A DNA stretch of 41,492 bases from Myxococcales bacterium. GTDB taxonomy: Bacteria > Myxococcota_A > Polyangia > Polyangiales > JAFGIB01. The notes under the pieces were generated by a model. That model ran no database searches. It was given only the letters and a program-made list of their open reading frames with translations, and was not told the DNA's origin. Location of the stretch: the NCBI GenBank assembly GCA_028817855.1, contig JAPPOT010000110.1, positions 11,195 to 52,686 on the forward strand, read 5' to 3'. Positions 16,143-27,487 of the stretch are shown here, in pieces (position 1 is the stretch's first letter; every line of letters starts with the position of its first letter). Position numbers and translations under genes: made by a program.

Positions 16143-17639
16143 CTAGTCAGCCGCGCCGTAGCGCTGCAGGTAGGCATCGAGGCGCAGCTTCCTCCGCGTG
16201 TTGCGGCTGCTCATGTAGCGCACAGTGCCAAAGATCGGTCGCTCCGGGCCCCAGGCGCGATCGTAGCGCCCGAGCACCCAGGCGATGCCCGCGTAGGAGC
16301 TCGGATCGCGTCCGTCGAGCGCGTAGCGGTTGTTGAGCTCGACCATCACCTCGAAGGCCTCCTGCGGGCACGCGGTCCACTCCAGGATGCGCTTGCCCCA
16401 CAGCATGCGCAGGTAGCCGTGCATGGTGCCCTCGGTCCGCAGCTGACGCTGTGCGGCGTTCCAGACCGGGTCTCCCGTCTCGCCAGCGGCCAGTTGAGCC
16501 ACGCCGTGCAGCGCTGGGCGCGGATCGGATGCGTGCGCCTCCAGCGTCGCGCGCGCCCATCCAGGCAGGGAGCGGTACTGCGCGTAGTAGGGCAGATGGG
16601 CCGCTGCGTTGAGGGCGAGCTCGCGCCAGGTGAGCAGCTCGTCGAGAAATGCCTCCGTGTCTTCGGGGGCGCCCCAGAAGCCTTCGCGCTTGCCGGCTCG
16701 GGCTGGCTCAAAGCGATGGGGGTGGAGCTCGAGTGCTCGAAGGACCTCGTGCGTCGCGATGTGGCCGAAGTGCAGGTACGGGCTCAAGCCGCTACCGCCC
16801 TCGTCGTCGGGATGGTTGCGCTCAGCCCCGTAGGTCCCGACCCCCGTGGCGACGAACTCCGCGAGGCGCGCACGTGCCCCGCGCGAGCCCCCGCGCGTGC
16901 CGCACGGGCCAGGCGAACCGCTGAATGGCAGCTCCGACGTCACAGCCTCCAGGTCCTGCAGCTGCGCAGGGCAGAGCGCCGGCCAGCGCTCGCGCAGCTC
17001 CACGGGCGTGGTCAGCGGGGGCAGGGCCGCGCAGCGCAGCGGCGCCGCGCGAGGCCACGCCGCGAAGCTCTCCGGGGCGAGCTCGTGGAGGACGCGTCGA
17101 AAGCCGCGGGCCGTGGCGTGCGGCTTGCTCGTGCGGCGCAGTGGCAACAGCCCGTGGCCATCCACCTCGACCATCGCCACCTCCAGGCGTGGCGCGAGGG
17201 CATGTGCGATGCGCTGCGCCGGCGAGGCCGGTAGCCCGTCGGCGACGACCGCGCACGCGCGCGCGCCGAGCGCCTCGACCAGCTGGCGCTCGTCCTCTGC
17301 GGTCGGTGCCAGCCGCGCCGCGTAGCAGGCCGGTCCCCGGGCGAATGCCGCGGCATTGTCCGCCATGCCCTCGAGCACGAAGCGGTGAAACCGGCCGCTG
17401 GCCCAGGGTTCGTCTTGCCGCAGCGTCTCCAGCACGAGGAGGGGCTTCTGGTAGACGCGGGCCAGGTCGCGGGCGTGCTGGAGCGCGAAGTTGTAGCGGG
17501 CTCGGCGCTGGCCCTGCATCCAGTACAGCACCCACTTCCCACCCGGTCGAGGGGGTGCCTGGTTGAGCTCACGAAGCCGCACCGACGGCACCGTCTGCGC
17601 GGCGTGCGGTGCGTGCTCGGGCAGCCCGGCGAAGTCCAT
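16143..17639 (-). CDS. phr: Class II CPD photolyase
   Basis: 498 aa. It repairs cyclobutane pyrimidine dimers with blue light, using FADH-. The N-terminal photolyase alpha/beta domain opens with GKWVLYWMQGQRRARYNFAL, typical of class II. The FAD-binding region shows GLSPYLHFGHIATHEVLRAL, FLDELLTWRELALNAA, and the class II signature TEGTMHGYLRMLWGKRILEW followed by NNRYALDGRDPSSYAGIAW and FGTVRYMSS. I chose the ATG at 17639 because AGGAGG stands four bases before it; a GTG at 17660 lies upstream without such a site. Class II enzymes are the usual photolyases of myxobacteria and eukaryotes. It lies on the same strand as the RND operon, 73 bases after its last gene, and could be read through from it. 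Confidence 0.93.
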   Translation of the reverse strand: MDFAGLPEHAPHAAQTVPSVRLRELNQAPPRPGGKWVLYWMQGQRRARYNFALQHARDLARVYQKPLLVLETLRQDEPWASGRFHRFVLEGMADNAAAFARGPACYAARLAPTAEDERQLVEALGARACAVVADGLPASPAQRIAHALAPRLEVAMVEVDGHGLLPLRRTSKPHATARGFRRVLHELAPESFAAWPRAAPLRCAALPPLTTPVELRERWPALCPAQLQDLEAVTSELPFSGSPGPCGTRGGSRGARARLAEFVATGVGTYGAERNHPDDEGGSGLSPYLHFGHIATHEVLRALELHPHRFEPARAGKREGFWGAPEDTEAFLDELLTWRELALNAAAHLPYYAQYRSLPGWARATLEAHASDPRPALHGVAQLAAGETGDPVWNAAQRQLRTEGTMHGYLRMLWGKRILEWTACPQEAFEVMVELNNRYALDGRDPSSYAGIAWVLGRYDRAWGPERPIFGTVRYMSSRNTRRKLRLDAYLQRYGAAD

Positions 17640-17712
17640 GCGTCCTCCTGCTGCCAACACATGGGCCTTCGAGCCGCCCTCGCAAGGTCCAATCCGCGGC
17701 GCCAGGTGGGGC

Positions 17713-21300
<3,588 letters not shown>

Positions 21301-21303
21301 GAT

Positions 21304-23187
21304 CTAGTGGTCGTGATGATGGCCAGCGTGGGGATCGGCGGGCTGCGACGTCGGCTCAGCCTTTGGCTGCGTTTTCTCCTTCGCCCTTGCTTTCACCTTT
21401 GGCTTCGTTTTCTCCTTCGCCCTTGCTTTCACCTTTGGCCTGGGCGCGCCCTCCGTGCCCGCGCCTGTGCCTGCAAAGCCATCCCCGACAAACTCTCCGC
21501 AGGTCAGCATCGCGGCGCCGTAGAACGGATTGCGCAGCTCCCCGTCGAGCTGTAACCACGTTCCTCCGAGCGAGTTTTGGGCCATCGGACAGTGCGCTTC
21601 GCGCAGTGGTCGATCGAGGGGATTGCCATGGGCGCGCACGAGTGCCAGCACCGCCCTGCCCATGCGCTCGAGCGGCCCCCGCGCGCCATCCAGGTCTGCC
21701 GCCTGGGCGCTGCCGTGCGCGGCCATCGCGAGCTGCTCGTTGGTCGCTGCCGCGGCCTGAGCGAGCGCGGCGGCCGCCGCGCGCGTGCGCGCGAGGTCGT
21801 CGTCCGCGAGCGCCTGCTGCATCGCGAGATAGCCCTCCACGATGGCGCGCATCGACTCGGCGTTGGCCGCGGTTGCCCCATGGGCCCGTGCAGCGTGCGC
21901 GTCCCCGTCTGCGGCCATCATGCTCGCGCCGCCACGCAGCTGCAGCTCGGCGTCGATCGCGAACGCCCCGTGGGTGACCACGCGCTCGCCGGGCGACAAC
22001 CCGGAGAGCACCGGGTAGACCGGTCCGCGCCGCGCCGCCAGCTCGACCTCCCGCATCTCGTAGGTCGGCTCCACCGCCCCGGGAACCTCCACGTAGACCA
22101 CCGAGCGCCGTCCGGTGAACAGCGGCGCGGTGTCGGGAATCACGAGCTGGGCCTGGGCCTGGACCGCGTCGGCATCGATGCGCGCCTGGGCGAACATGCC
22201 GGGGCGCAGCTTGCCCTCCGCGTTCGCGACCTCGACCCGCACCCGCGCGGTGCGCTTGCCGTGGTCGAGCACGGGATCGATGAATGCGATGCGCCCCTCG
22301 AAGGGCTCGCCGGGCAGCGAGCGGACCTCGACCGTCACGGTCTGGCCGACCTCCAGGTGCGCCAGGTCTGACTCGTAGGCGTCGATCTGCACCCACAGTC
22401 GATTCAGGTCGGCGAGTTGGAAGAGGGGGGTGCCGGCCTTCACGTACTGGCCCTCCTCGACCAGCCGCTGCAGCACGGTGCCGCGAAAGGGCGAGCGCAT
22501 GGACACGTGCTCCGGTGCGACCCCTGCCTGCTCCACGCGCGTGATCTCCGCCGCCGGCACGCCCAGCAGCCGCAGGCGCGCCCGCGCTGCCTCGAGCGCG
22601 CTGCTCGCCAGCTGGCCCGTGCCGTGCAGGCCGTCCGCGAGGCGCGCGGCCTGCTTGCTGGCGGCGACCAGATCCCCGAAGGCGCTGTAGATCTCGGGGC
22701 TGTAGAGCTTGGCGATGACCTGGTTGCGCCCGATGCGCGCGCCCGTGACGCGGATCTTGAGCTGGTCGATGCGCCCATCGGTCCACGCGGTGACGGTGCG
22801 CCGGCGCGTCTCGTCGTAGTCGACGTGGCCCAGCAGGTGCAGCTGGCTGGGGGAGCTCGCACTGCCCACCTCGCTCGTGCGCACCCGCGCCAGATCCCGC
22901 GCGCGTGCAGACAGCGTGACGCGGCTGTCGCTGCTTTCGTCTTGCTGCGACTCCAGCGGGATCAGGTCCATCCCGCAGATCGGACACTGCCCTGGCTCGT
23001 CGCGGCGGATCTGGGGATGCATGGAGCAGGTCCAGACGGTCTCCTCCGGCCCCGGCTCCGTGGCCGTCGCCTCGGGTTGCTCGGTCGGAGCCGGCGCCGA
23101 GGTCGTGCGCCCGATGAGAAAGGCGATTAGTGCGATCGCCAGCGCGCCCGCCCAGCGCAGCGCCCGTTTCTTGCGGAGCTCGCTCAT
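21304..23187 (-). CDS. RND periplasmic adaptor (CusB-like) with metal-binding domains and His-rich tail
   Basis: 627 aa. An N-terminal membrane segment (GALAIALIAFLIGRTTS) is followed by a heavy-metal-binding domain, TCSMHPQIRRDEPGQCPICGMDL (Cys54, Met56, His57, Cys68, Cys71, Met73). The membrane-fusion core follows, with lipoyl-like, alpha-hairpin and beta-barrel parts to about residue 430 (KLYSPEIYSAFGDLVAASKQ, VTVEVRSLPGEPFEGRIAFI). A DUF3347-like helical domain comes next (EGYLAMQQALADDDLARTRA ... HCPMAQNSLGGTWLQL). The C-terminus has two copies of a 12-residue Lys-rich repeat (KPKVKARAKEKT) and ends HAGHHHDH, a likely metal-binding tail. It accepts metal in the periplasm and bridges pump and outer-membrane factor. 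GGGAGG lies four bases before the ATG, which overlaps the stop of the preceding gene (ATGA). Confidence 0.88.
   Translation of the reverse strand: MSELRKKRALRWAGALAIALIAFLIGRTTSAPAPTEQPEATATEPGPEETVWTCSMHPQIRRDEPGQCPICGMDLIPLESQQDESSDSRVTLSARARDLARVRTSEVGSASSPSQLHLLGHVDYDETRRRTVTAWTDGRIDQLKIRVTGARIGRNQVIAKLYSPEIYSAFGDLVAASKQAARLADGLHGTGQLASSALEAARARLRLLGVPAAEITRVEQAGVAPEHVSMRSPFRGTVLQRLVEEGQYVKAGTPLFQLADLNRLWVQIDAYESDLAHLEVGQTVTVEVRSLPGEPFEGRIAFIDPVLDHGKRTARVRVEVANAEGKLRPGMFAQARIDADAVQAQAQLVIPDTAPLFTGRRSVVYVEVPGAVEPTYEMREVELAARRGPVYPVLSGLSPGERVVTHGAFAIDAELQLRGGASMMAADGDAHAARAHGATAANAESMRAIVEGYLAMQQALADDDLARTRAAAAALAQAAAATNEQLAMAAHGSAQAADLDGARGPLERMGRAVLALVRAHGNPLDRPLREAHCPMAQNSLGGTWLQLDGELRNPFYGAAMLTCGEFVGDGFAGTGAGTEGAPRPKVKARAKEKTKPKVKARAKEKTQPKAEPTSQPADPHAGHHHDH
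21361..21432 (-). repeat. Two 36-bp direct repeats in the adaptor gene
   Basis: Units 21361-21396 and 21397-21432 differ at one base; a partial third begins at 21433. They encode the Lys-rich 12-mer twice. Such near-identity suggests a recent duplication. Confidence 0.8.
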
Positions 23188-24557
23188 GGTGCCTCCCGCC
23201 TCGGCACGGTGGCGCCGACCGCGTGCTCCAGGTCCGCCCAGGCGACAGAGTGAGCCGCTTCGGCTGCGACCTGCTCGAGTCGGATCTCGAGCAGGTCGCG
23301 CTGGGCCAGCAGCACCGAGGCGATCGTTGCGCGCCCTCCAGCGTAGCTGCTGATCACACTTTCGTAGGCGGTCAGCGCCTGGGGCTCGAGCGTGCCGCGG
23401 TGGAACGCGACGCGGCGGGCGCTGTCACGCAGCGCGACCAACGCCGCATCCACGTTCGCGCTCGCCCGATCGCGCAGCCCATCCGCCCGCGCGCGTAGGG
23501 CTGAGGCCTCGGCGCGGTGGGCCTCCGCCTCGCGGTCGTAGCTGTCGAACCACAGAGGCAACGACACGGAGACCATCGCCACGATCGGGTCCTTGCCACT
23601 GTCCGGCACACCTGGCTGGCTGGCCTCGCCGGTCTCGATGTAGTCGATGCCGAGCGTGAAGCTTGGCAACCCCTCGGCCTCGGCGCTGCGGCCGCGCTCG
23701 TCGCCCGCGTCAGCGAGCGTGTCCATTGAGGCGATCAGCGGATGCTCCCCGGCCTGGGCGCGCAGGGAGCCCTCGTCGGTGCTCGGCAGCGCAGCGGTCA
23801 CGTCGGGAAACTCCAGCTCGAGCTTCGCGTCGGTGGGCAGGCCGCAGTCGGCGCGCAAACGTGCACGTGCCGCTGCCATGCCTTCCTTCAGGCCCACCAG
23901 GCGGTCGCTGCGGCGGGCCAGCGCGAGGTCGAGCTGCGTGAGCGCGGCGAGCGTGGTTCGGCCGGCGGCCAGCTGGGCGCGTGAGGCCTCCGAGAGCTCG
24001 CGCAACAGCGCGAGCTGGTCGCGCTCGATGCGTGCCTCGTGGTGCAGCCTCCACAGTCGGTAGTAGCTGCGCACCACGCGACGTCGCAGCGCCAAGCGCG
24101 TGGCCTCGAGCTTGCGGTGGGCCGCCCGGGCGTGCGCGCTCTGTGCCTCGGCGCCTGCGCTCAGCCGTGTCGGCCACGGGATCGTCTGGCTCAGGCCGAA
24201 GCGGTGGCGCTGGGGCCCCACCCGCGTCTCCACATTGCGGATGAAGTAGCCGTAGGTCAGCTTCGGCTCCGGCAGCCGGCGGCTGCGCGCGATGTGCAGG
24301 GTGCTCGCGCGCGCCTCCTGGTAGGCCGCCTCGAGCTCGGGGCTCTCGGCCATCGCGTGCACGAGCAGGTCCTCGAGGCTGCGGGGCGGGCCCGCCTTGG
24401 GCGCAACTCGCCTCCCCCCGGCCGTCGCGGGGCTGGCCGGGGCGAGCGCGTCGAGCTCGCGCTGCGCCTGCATCTCGCGGCTCCCCGCGCAGGCGCAGAG
24501 GCTCACCGCGAGCGCGGTCTGTAGGGCCCATTTCGGTGGGCGGCCGATTCTTTCCAT
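23184..24557 (-). CDS. TolC/CusC-type outer-membrane efflux lipoprotein
   Basis: 457 aa. The signal WALQTALAVSLCAC ends in a lipobox, so the protein should be lipid-anchored in the outer membrane like CusC. Two outer-membrane-efflux repeats are visible: SPELEAAYQEARASTLHIARSRRLPEPKLTYGYF near residues 75-108, and HPLIASMDTLADAGDERGRSAEAEGLPSFTLGIDY about 155 residues later, each followed by long amphipathic helices. It forms the exit duct of the tripartite metal pump. The ATG at 24557 is preceded by GAGGAGAG. The stop overlaps the adaptor start (ATGA), giving translational coupling; it follows the small Cys/His-rich gene by 145 bases. The family is certain; the substrate follows from the neighbours. 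Confidence 0.9.
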   Translation of the reverse strand: MERIGRPPKWALQTALAVSLCACAGSREMQAQRELDALAPASPATAGGRRVAPKAGPPRSLEDLLVHAMAESPELEAAYQEARASTLHIARSRRLPEPKLTYGYFIRNVETRVGPQRHRFGLSQTIPWPTRLSAGAEAQSAHARAAHRKLEATRLALRRRVVRSYYRLWRLHHEARIERDQLALLRELSEASRAQLAAGRTTLAALTQLDLALARRSDRLVGLKEGMAAARARLRADCGLPTDAKLELEFPDVTAALPSTDEGSLRAQAGEHPLIASMDTLADAGDERGRSAEAEGLPSFTLGIDYIETGEASQPGVPDSGKDPIVAMVSVSLPLWFDSYDREAEAHRAEASALRARADGLRDRASANVDAALVALRDSARRVAFHRGTLEPQALTAYESVISSYAGGRATIASVLLAQRDLLEIRLEQVAAEAAHSVAWADLEHAVGATVPRREAP

Positions 24558-24702
24558 GGTCTCTCCTCATCACGGCGCACGCGCTCGCCCTGCAAAGGGC
24601 GCACACGCACGCGCCGAGCACGCGTTGCAGCTCACCGCAGGACGGGGCGGCGCTGCCACGGCGCGCAAGGGGGCCGCGACGAGCCACGCACCGTCGGCGA
24701 GC

Positions 24703-25095
24703 TCAACGTCGCAGGACGACCGTCTGGATGTGAACGAGCTCTGGCGGCGGCCGCGCAAGGACGACTGCCGGTGCGGGCTCCGCGGATGGTGGGCGCGTGA
24801 GGATGGCCTGCGGGCTCGCCACGGCGCCGGGGATCTCGAGCGCGGCACCCACCGCACCGGCCGCGGGCTCTCCGTCGCGTTGCGCGTTGCGATCCGGTTC
24901 GGCGCAGCCGCAGGGAGGCGTTTCGATCACCTCGTGTTGCGGCGCCTCGCCCGCGTCGTGGGCGCAGCAGCACTCGTGCTCATCGAGAGCGAGCGCAGGG
25001 CACACGGGAGTCGCGAGCGTGACCGCAGCGAGCGCGAGCGCAGCCGCGATGCGGACCCCGGTGACCGTCTGCCAGGTGCAACCCATCGCATTCAT
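24703..25095 (-). CDS. Exported Cys/His-rich small protein at the head of the efflux operon
   Basis: 130 aa. A signal peptide (VRIAAALALAAVTLATPVCPALA) precedes the segment DEHECCCAHDAGEAPQHEVIETPPCGC, which puts His40, Cys42-44, His46, His54, Cys62 and Cys64 within 25 residues: a plausible site for a soft metal such as Cu(I) or Ag(I). The rest is Ala/Pro/Val-rich with no recognised fold. It has the same strand as, and lies directly before, the outer-membrane factor, adaptor and pump genes, so it is likely their first cistron. Its position suggests a periplasmic metal sensor, chaperone or sponge, which is inference. The ATG at 25095 is taken over that at 25086; no clear Shine-Dalgarno decides. 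No known family recognised. Confidence 0.6.
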   Translation of the reverse strand: MNAMGCTWQTVTGVRIAAALALAAVTLATPVCPALALDEHECCCAHDAGEAPQHEVIETPPCGCAEPDRNAQRDGEPAAGAVGAALEIPGAVASPQAILTRPPSAEPAPAVVLARPPPELVHIQTVVLRR

Positions 25096-25253
25096 GGTAT
25101 CCGCGGCCCGGCGACGCGCAACCGATCGAACGCTCAGCTCCTGCGCATCTGCACAGGAACACAGGCGCTTTCGGTGCCGGTTGACCGTGCCTGTGGGCAT
25201 CCGCTACAGCCCTCCCAGCGTCTGCGAGGGCGCCGCCTATATAAGGGGTCATC
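25096..25253. promoter_or_regulatory. Divergent promoter region, efflux operon / SDR gene
   Basis: The 158-bp gap must hold the promoter of the efflux operon (leftward) and of the SDR gene (rightward). Rightward, TTGACC at 25181-25186 is a fair -35, with only a weak -10 (TACAGC at 25205). AAGGGG before the ATG at 25254 is the ribosome binding site. I see no clear CueR- or CusR-type operator. Confidence 0.35.
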
Positions 25254-26075
25254 ATGCGGAGCTTTGCGGATCGTGTTGCGGTGGTCACGGGTGCTGGAGG
25301 CGGCATCGGCCGGGCGGTGAGCCTCGAGCTGGCGCGGGCCGGTTGCCATCTCGCGATTTCGGACATCAACGAGGAGGCGCTGCTGGGCACCGCGGAGGAG
25401 ATCCGTACGCTTGGTCGCAACGTTTGCACCCACCGGGTCGATGTCTCCGACAAGGCCCGCATGCAGGCCTACGTCGACGAAGTCGTGGACTTCCACGGTG
25501 GCGTCAACATCCTCGTCAACAACGCGGGCGTGACGGTCGCCGCACCGTTCGAGGACCACACCATCGAGGACTGGGAGTGGATCGTCGGCATCAACCTCTG
25601 GGGCGTGATCTACGGCACGAAGTTCTTCCTGCCCCACCTCAAGGCGGCCGACGAGGCGCACGTCGTCAACCTGTCGAGCGTCTTTGGGCTCGCAGGCATC
25701 CCGGCCCAGACTAGCTACTGCGTGACCAAGTTCGCGGTGCGCGGCCTGAGCGAGGCGCTCTGGGTCGAGCTCAAGAAGGACAACATCGGCGTCACCTCGA
25801 TCCACCCCGGCGGCGTGCGTACGGACATCGCCAAGTCGGCGCGCACGACGGACGACCCGGAGCTCAAGAGCCAGGCGGTCGAGATCATCGAGCGCTTCTC
25901 GGTCACGCCGGAGCACTGCGCCAAGCAGATCGTCAAGGCGATCAGGAAGAACAAGATGCGCCAGCTCGTCACGCGCGAGAGCTACCTCATGGACTTCCTC
26001 AAGCGTCTGTCCCCCGTGCTGCCTCAGCGCATGCTACGCGCGGGCTACGAACGCAACCTCATCAAGGGCGCCTGA
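25254..26075 (+). CDS. Short-chain dehydrogenase/reductase (classical SDR)
   Basis: 273 aa. Coenzyme motif TGAGGGIG at residues 12-19, DVSD after the fourth strand, NNAG at 89-92, and the catalytic Ser141/142-Tyr155-Lys159 (NLSSVFGLAG, YCVTKFAVRGLSEAL). Asp37 after the second strand (ISDINEE) favours NAD over NADP. The C-terminal extension after HPGGVRTDIA (residues about 190-273, MDFLKRLSPVLPQRMLRAGYERNLIKGA) resembles membrane-associated SDRs found beside hydroxysteroid and lipid enzymes; the substrate is unknown. Translation starts at ATG 25254 after AAGGGG. It is divergent from the metal-efflux operon and followed by a strong hairpin. Confidence 0.9.
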   Translation: MRSFADRVAVVTGAGGGIGRAVSLELARAGCHLAISDINEEALLGTAEEIRTLGRNVCTHRVDVSDKARMQAYVDEVVDFHGGVNILVNNAGVTVAAPFEDHTIEDWEWIVGINLWGVIYGTKFFLPHLKAADEAHVVNLSSVFGLAGIPAQTSYCVTKFAVRGLSEALWVELKKDNIGVTSIHPGGVRTDIAKSARTTDDPELKSQAVEIIERFSVTPEHCAKQIVKAIRKNKMRQLVTRESYLMDFLKRLSPVLPQRMLRAGYERNLIKGA

Positions 26076-26091
26076 GCGCGCCGAGCAACGC

Positions 26092-26111
26092 GGCCACCCC
26101 CAAGGGTGGCC
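26092..26111 (+). terminator. Strong GC hairpin after the SDR gene
   Basis: GGCCACCC (26092-26099) and GGGTGGCC (26104-26111) form a perfect 8-bp stem with a CCAA loop, 16 bases after the SDR stop. No T-run follows, so termination is probable rather than certain. Confidence 0.6.
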
Positions 26112-26150
26112 GTCCCGAGGCTCGTGCATATGTCTCGCGCGGGAGGTTGC

Positions 26151-26885
26151 ATGACACCGCGCAGAGTGCTTTCGCTCATCCTGGGCTTGGGCCTGGTCGG
26201 CAGCTGCGGCTCTTCACAGCAGGCCGAGGAGCCAGCGGGCGAAGCATCCGGCGGTGGTGAGGACGCCAGCACCCTGCGGGGCCACATGTCGGCCAACTTC
26301 AATCTGGCGCTGACGGCGCGCGACGGCGTGATCGCTGGCAGCATGATCCAGGCCCGCGAGGCGGCGGTGCAGCTTGCCGAGCAGGACTACTCGGTGCTGC
26401 TGCCGCCCAACTGGATGCCCGGCGTCGAGCGCATGCAGAGCGCGGCGCGCGAGCTGACCGGCGCCGAGGACGTGGCATCCGCCGCCGGCAGCGTCGCGGA
26501 GCTGGCTGCAGCTTGCGGTGCCTGCCACGCCGAGCGCGGACTGGACCTCAGCAGCAGCCACCCCAGCCCGGCGCGCGACTTCGGCGAGGCCGAGGACATG
26601 CGCGAGCGGATGCAGCGCCACCAGCGCGCTGCGGACAACTTCTGGTACGGGCTGAGCGTGCCCTCGGACGGCGCCTGGCAACAGGCCGCGCAGATGTTGC
26701 TCGACGCGCCGATGAGCCCGACCGACGAGGAGGGCAAGGCCGTGCGCCAGGAGCTCGCTTCCCGGGTCGACGCCGTCCGCGCCATCGCGCAGCGCGCCCT
26801 CGAGGCTAAGGGGGAGCAGGATCGCGTCCAGGTCTACGGCGAGCTGCTCTCCACCTGCGCCTCCTGCCATCAAGGTGGCGCCTGA
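26151..26885 (+). CDS. Diheme c-type cytochrome-like lipoprotein
   Basis: 244 aa. The ATG at 26151 follows GGGAGG by four bases. The signal LSLILGLGLVGSC predicts lipidation at Cys19. Two haem-binding motifs are present: CGACH at residues 122-126 and CASCH at 236-240, each near the end of a helical repeat of about 110 residues. This fits a duplicated cytochrome c'/c556-like four-helix bundle in which CxxCH lies at the C-terminal end of each unit. Candidate distal ligands include Met46 (GHMSANF) and a Met/His of the second unit. It is a periplasmic electron carrier; the partner is not visible, though the FAD-less molybdenum hydroxylase 13 kb away and the SDR just upstream are both possible donors. 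Confidence 0.75.
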   Translation: MTPRRVLSLILGLGLVGSCGSSQQAEEPAGEASGGGEDASTLRGHMSANFNLALTARDGVIAGSMIQAREAAVQLAEQDYSVLLPPNWMPGVERMQSAARELTGAEDVASAAGSVAELAAACGACHAERGLDLSSSHPSPARDFGEAEDMRERMQRHQRAADNFWYGLSVPSDGAWQQAAQMLLDAPMSPTDEEGKAVRQELASRVDAVRAIAQRALEAKGEQDRVQVYGELLSTCASCHQGGA

Positions 26886-27235
26886 CCGCAGAGCGACCGC
26901 CTCGACGATCTCGTCCACCGTCGTCGTCGCGTCGTGGCGCCATTGGTCAAGCGGATCCTGGGCCAGCACACGGATGACGGCCTTGTCGCCGTACATCATC
27001 GGTGCGGTGGCGAGGCGGTAGTCGTGTGCCGGCCTCGGCTTTCGATGGTGAAGCGGCCGTCCTGGGGTCGGCGTTTGTCGGAGATGTCGAGGCGCGCGAG
27101 GATCTTCAGCCGCGACATCAGCTGCGGCAGCATCGCGACGGGTTGATCGACGCGGCCTTCGAGCTGGCCTCCGCCTTCGCCGACCACGTCGCGCTCTTCA
27201 TCGTGCAGCAGGGCATGGTGAGGGCGCACGCTGTA
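26886..27235 (-). pseudogene. Frameshifted remnant of a GspE/PilB-type secretion ATPase
   Basis: On the minus strand, about 27235-27015 reads QLEGRVDQPVAMLPQLMSRL, then KILARLDISDKRRPQDGRFTIESRGR. After a frameshift near 27025-27015 the text continues in another frame as DYRLATAPMMYGDKAVIRVL, then AQDPLDQW. This is the N2-domain signature of type II secretion/type IV pilus ATPases, where a segment like SRIKVMARLDIAEKRLPQDGR is followed by an R-x-A-T-x-P-x-x-x-GEK stretch. The Walker A and B half is missing; the frame instead runs into the antisense of the cytochrome gene. It is therefore a dead fragment, possibly left by recombination. Plus-strand reading frames across 27240-27390 may be a second fragment but I cannot name one. 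Confidence 0.6.
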
Positions 27236-27487
27236 CCCTCGCCGGCGAGGAGCACTCGATCGAGGGCGTGCTGGTCTCGCTGGACTCACCGAGCGTGCTC
27301 AGCACGGCGGCGAAGCAGGGGGAGCCGACTCGCGTCGATCCCCGGAGAGCCACGAGCGCCTGATCATGGCCCGCAAGAAGGGCTGAACAGGCCGCCAGCT
27401 GGCTGCCGGCGATGTGTTTTCAAATGGTTGTCGGTCGCCCGCAGAGGCCTTGACCGACGCGCCTGCGATGATCAGATTGCACCCGTC
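27236..27487 (+). other. Region upstream of htpG with a possible promoter
   Basis: No intact gene is seen. The htpG frame is open through here, but its codons give an Arg/Ser/Pro-rich text unlike Hsp90. TTGACC at 27450-27455 is spaced 17 bp from CAGATT at 27473-27478. If this is the promoter, transcription would start at or just before the htpG ATG. Confidence 0.3.

Noticed and set aside
24397-25320. Long plus-strand frame opposite the head of the efflux operon
   Set aside because: Arg-rich composition; the minus-strand genes have signal peptides, motifs and coupling.
27002-27487. N-terminal extension of HtpG by about 160 codons
   Set aside because: The extra residues have no Hsp90 similarity, and the opposite strand carries the secretion ATPase remnant.
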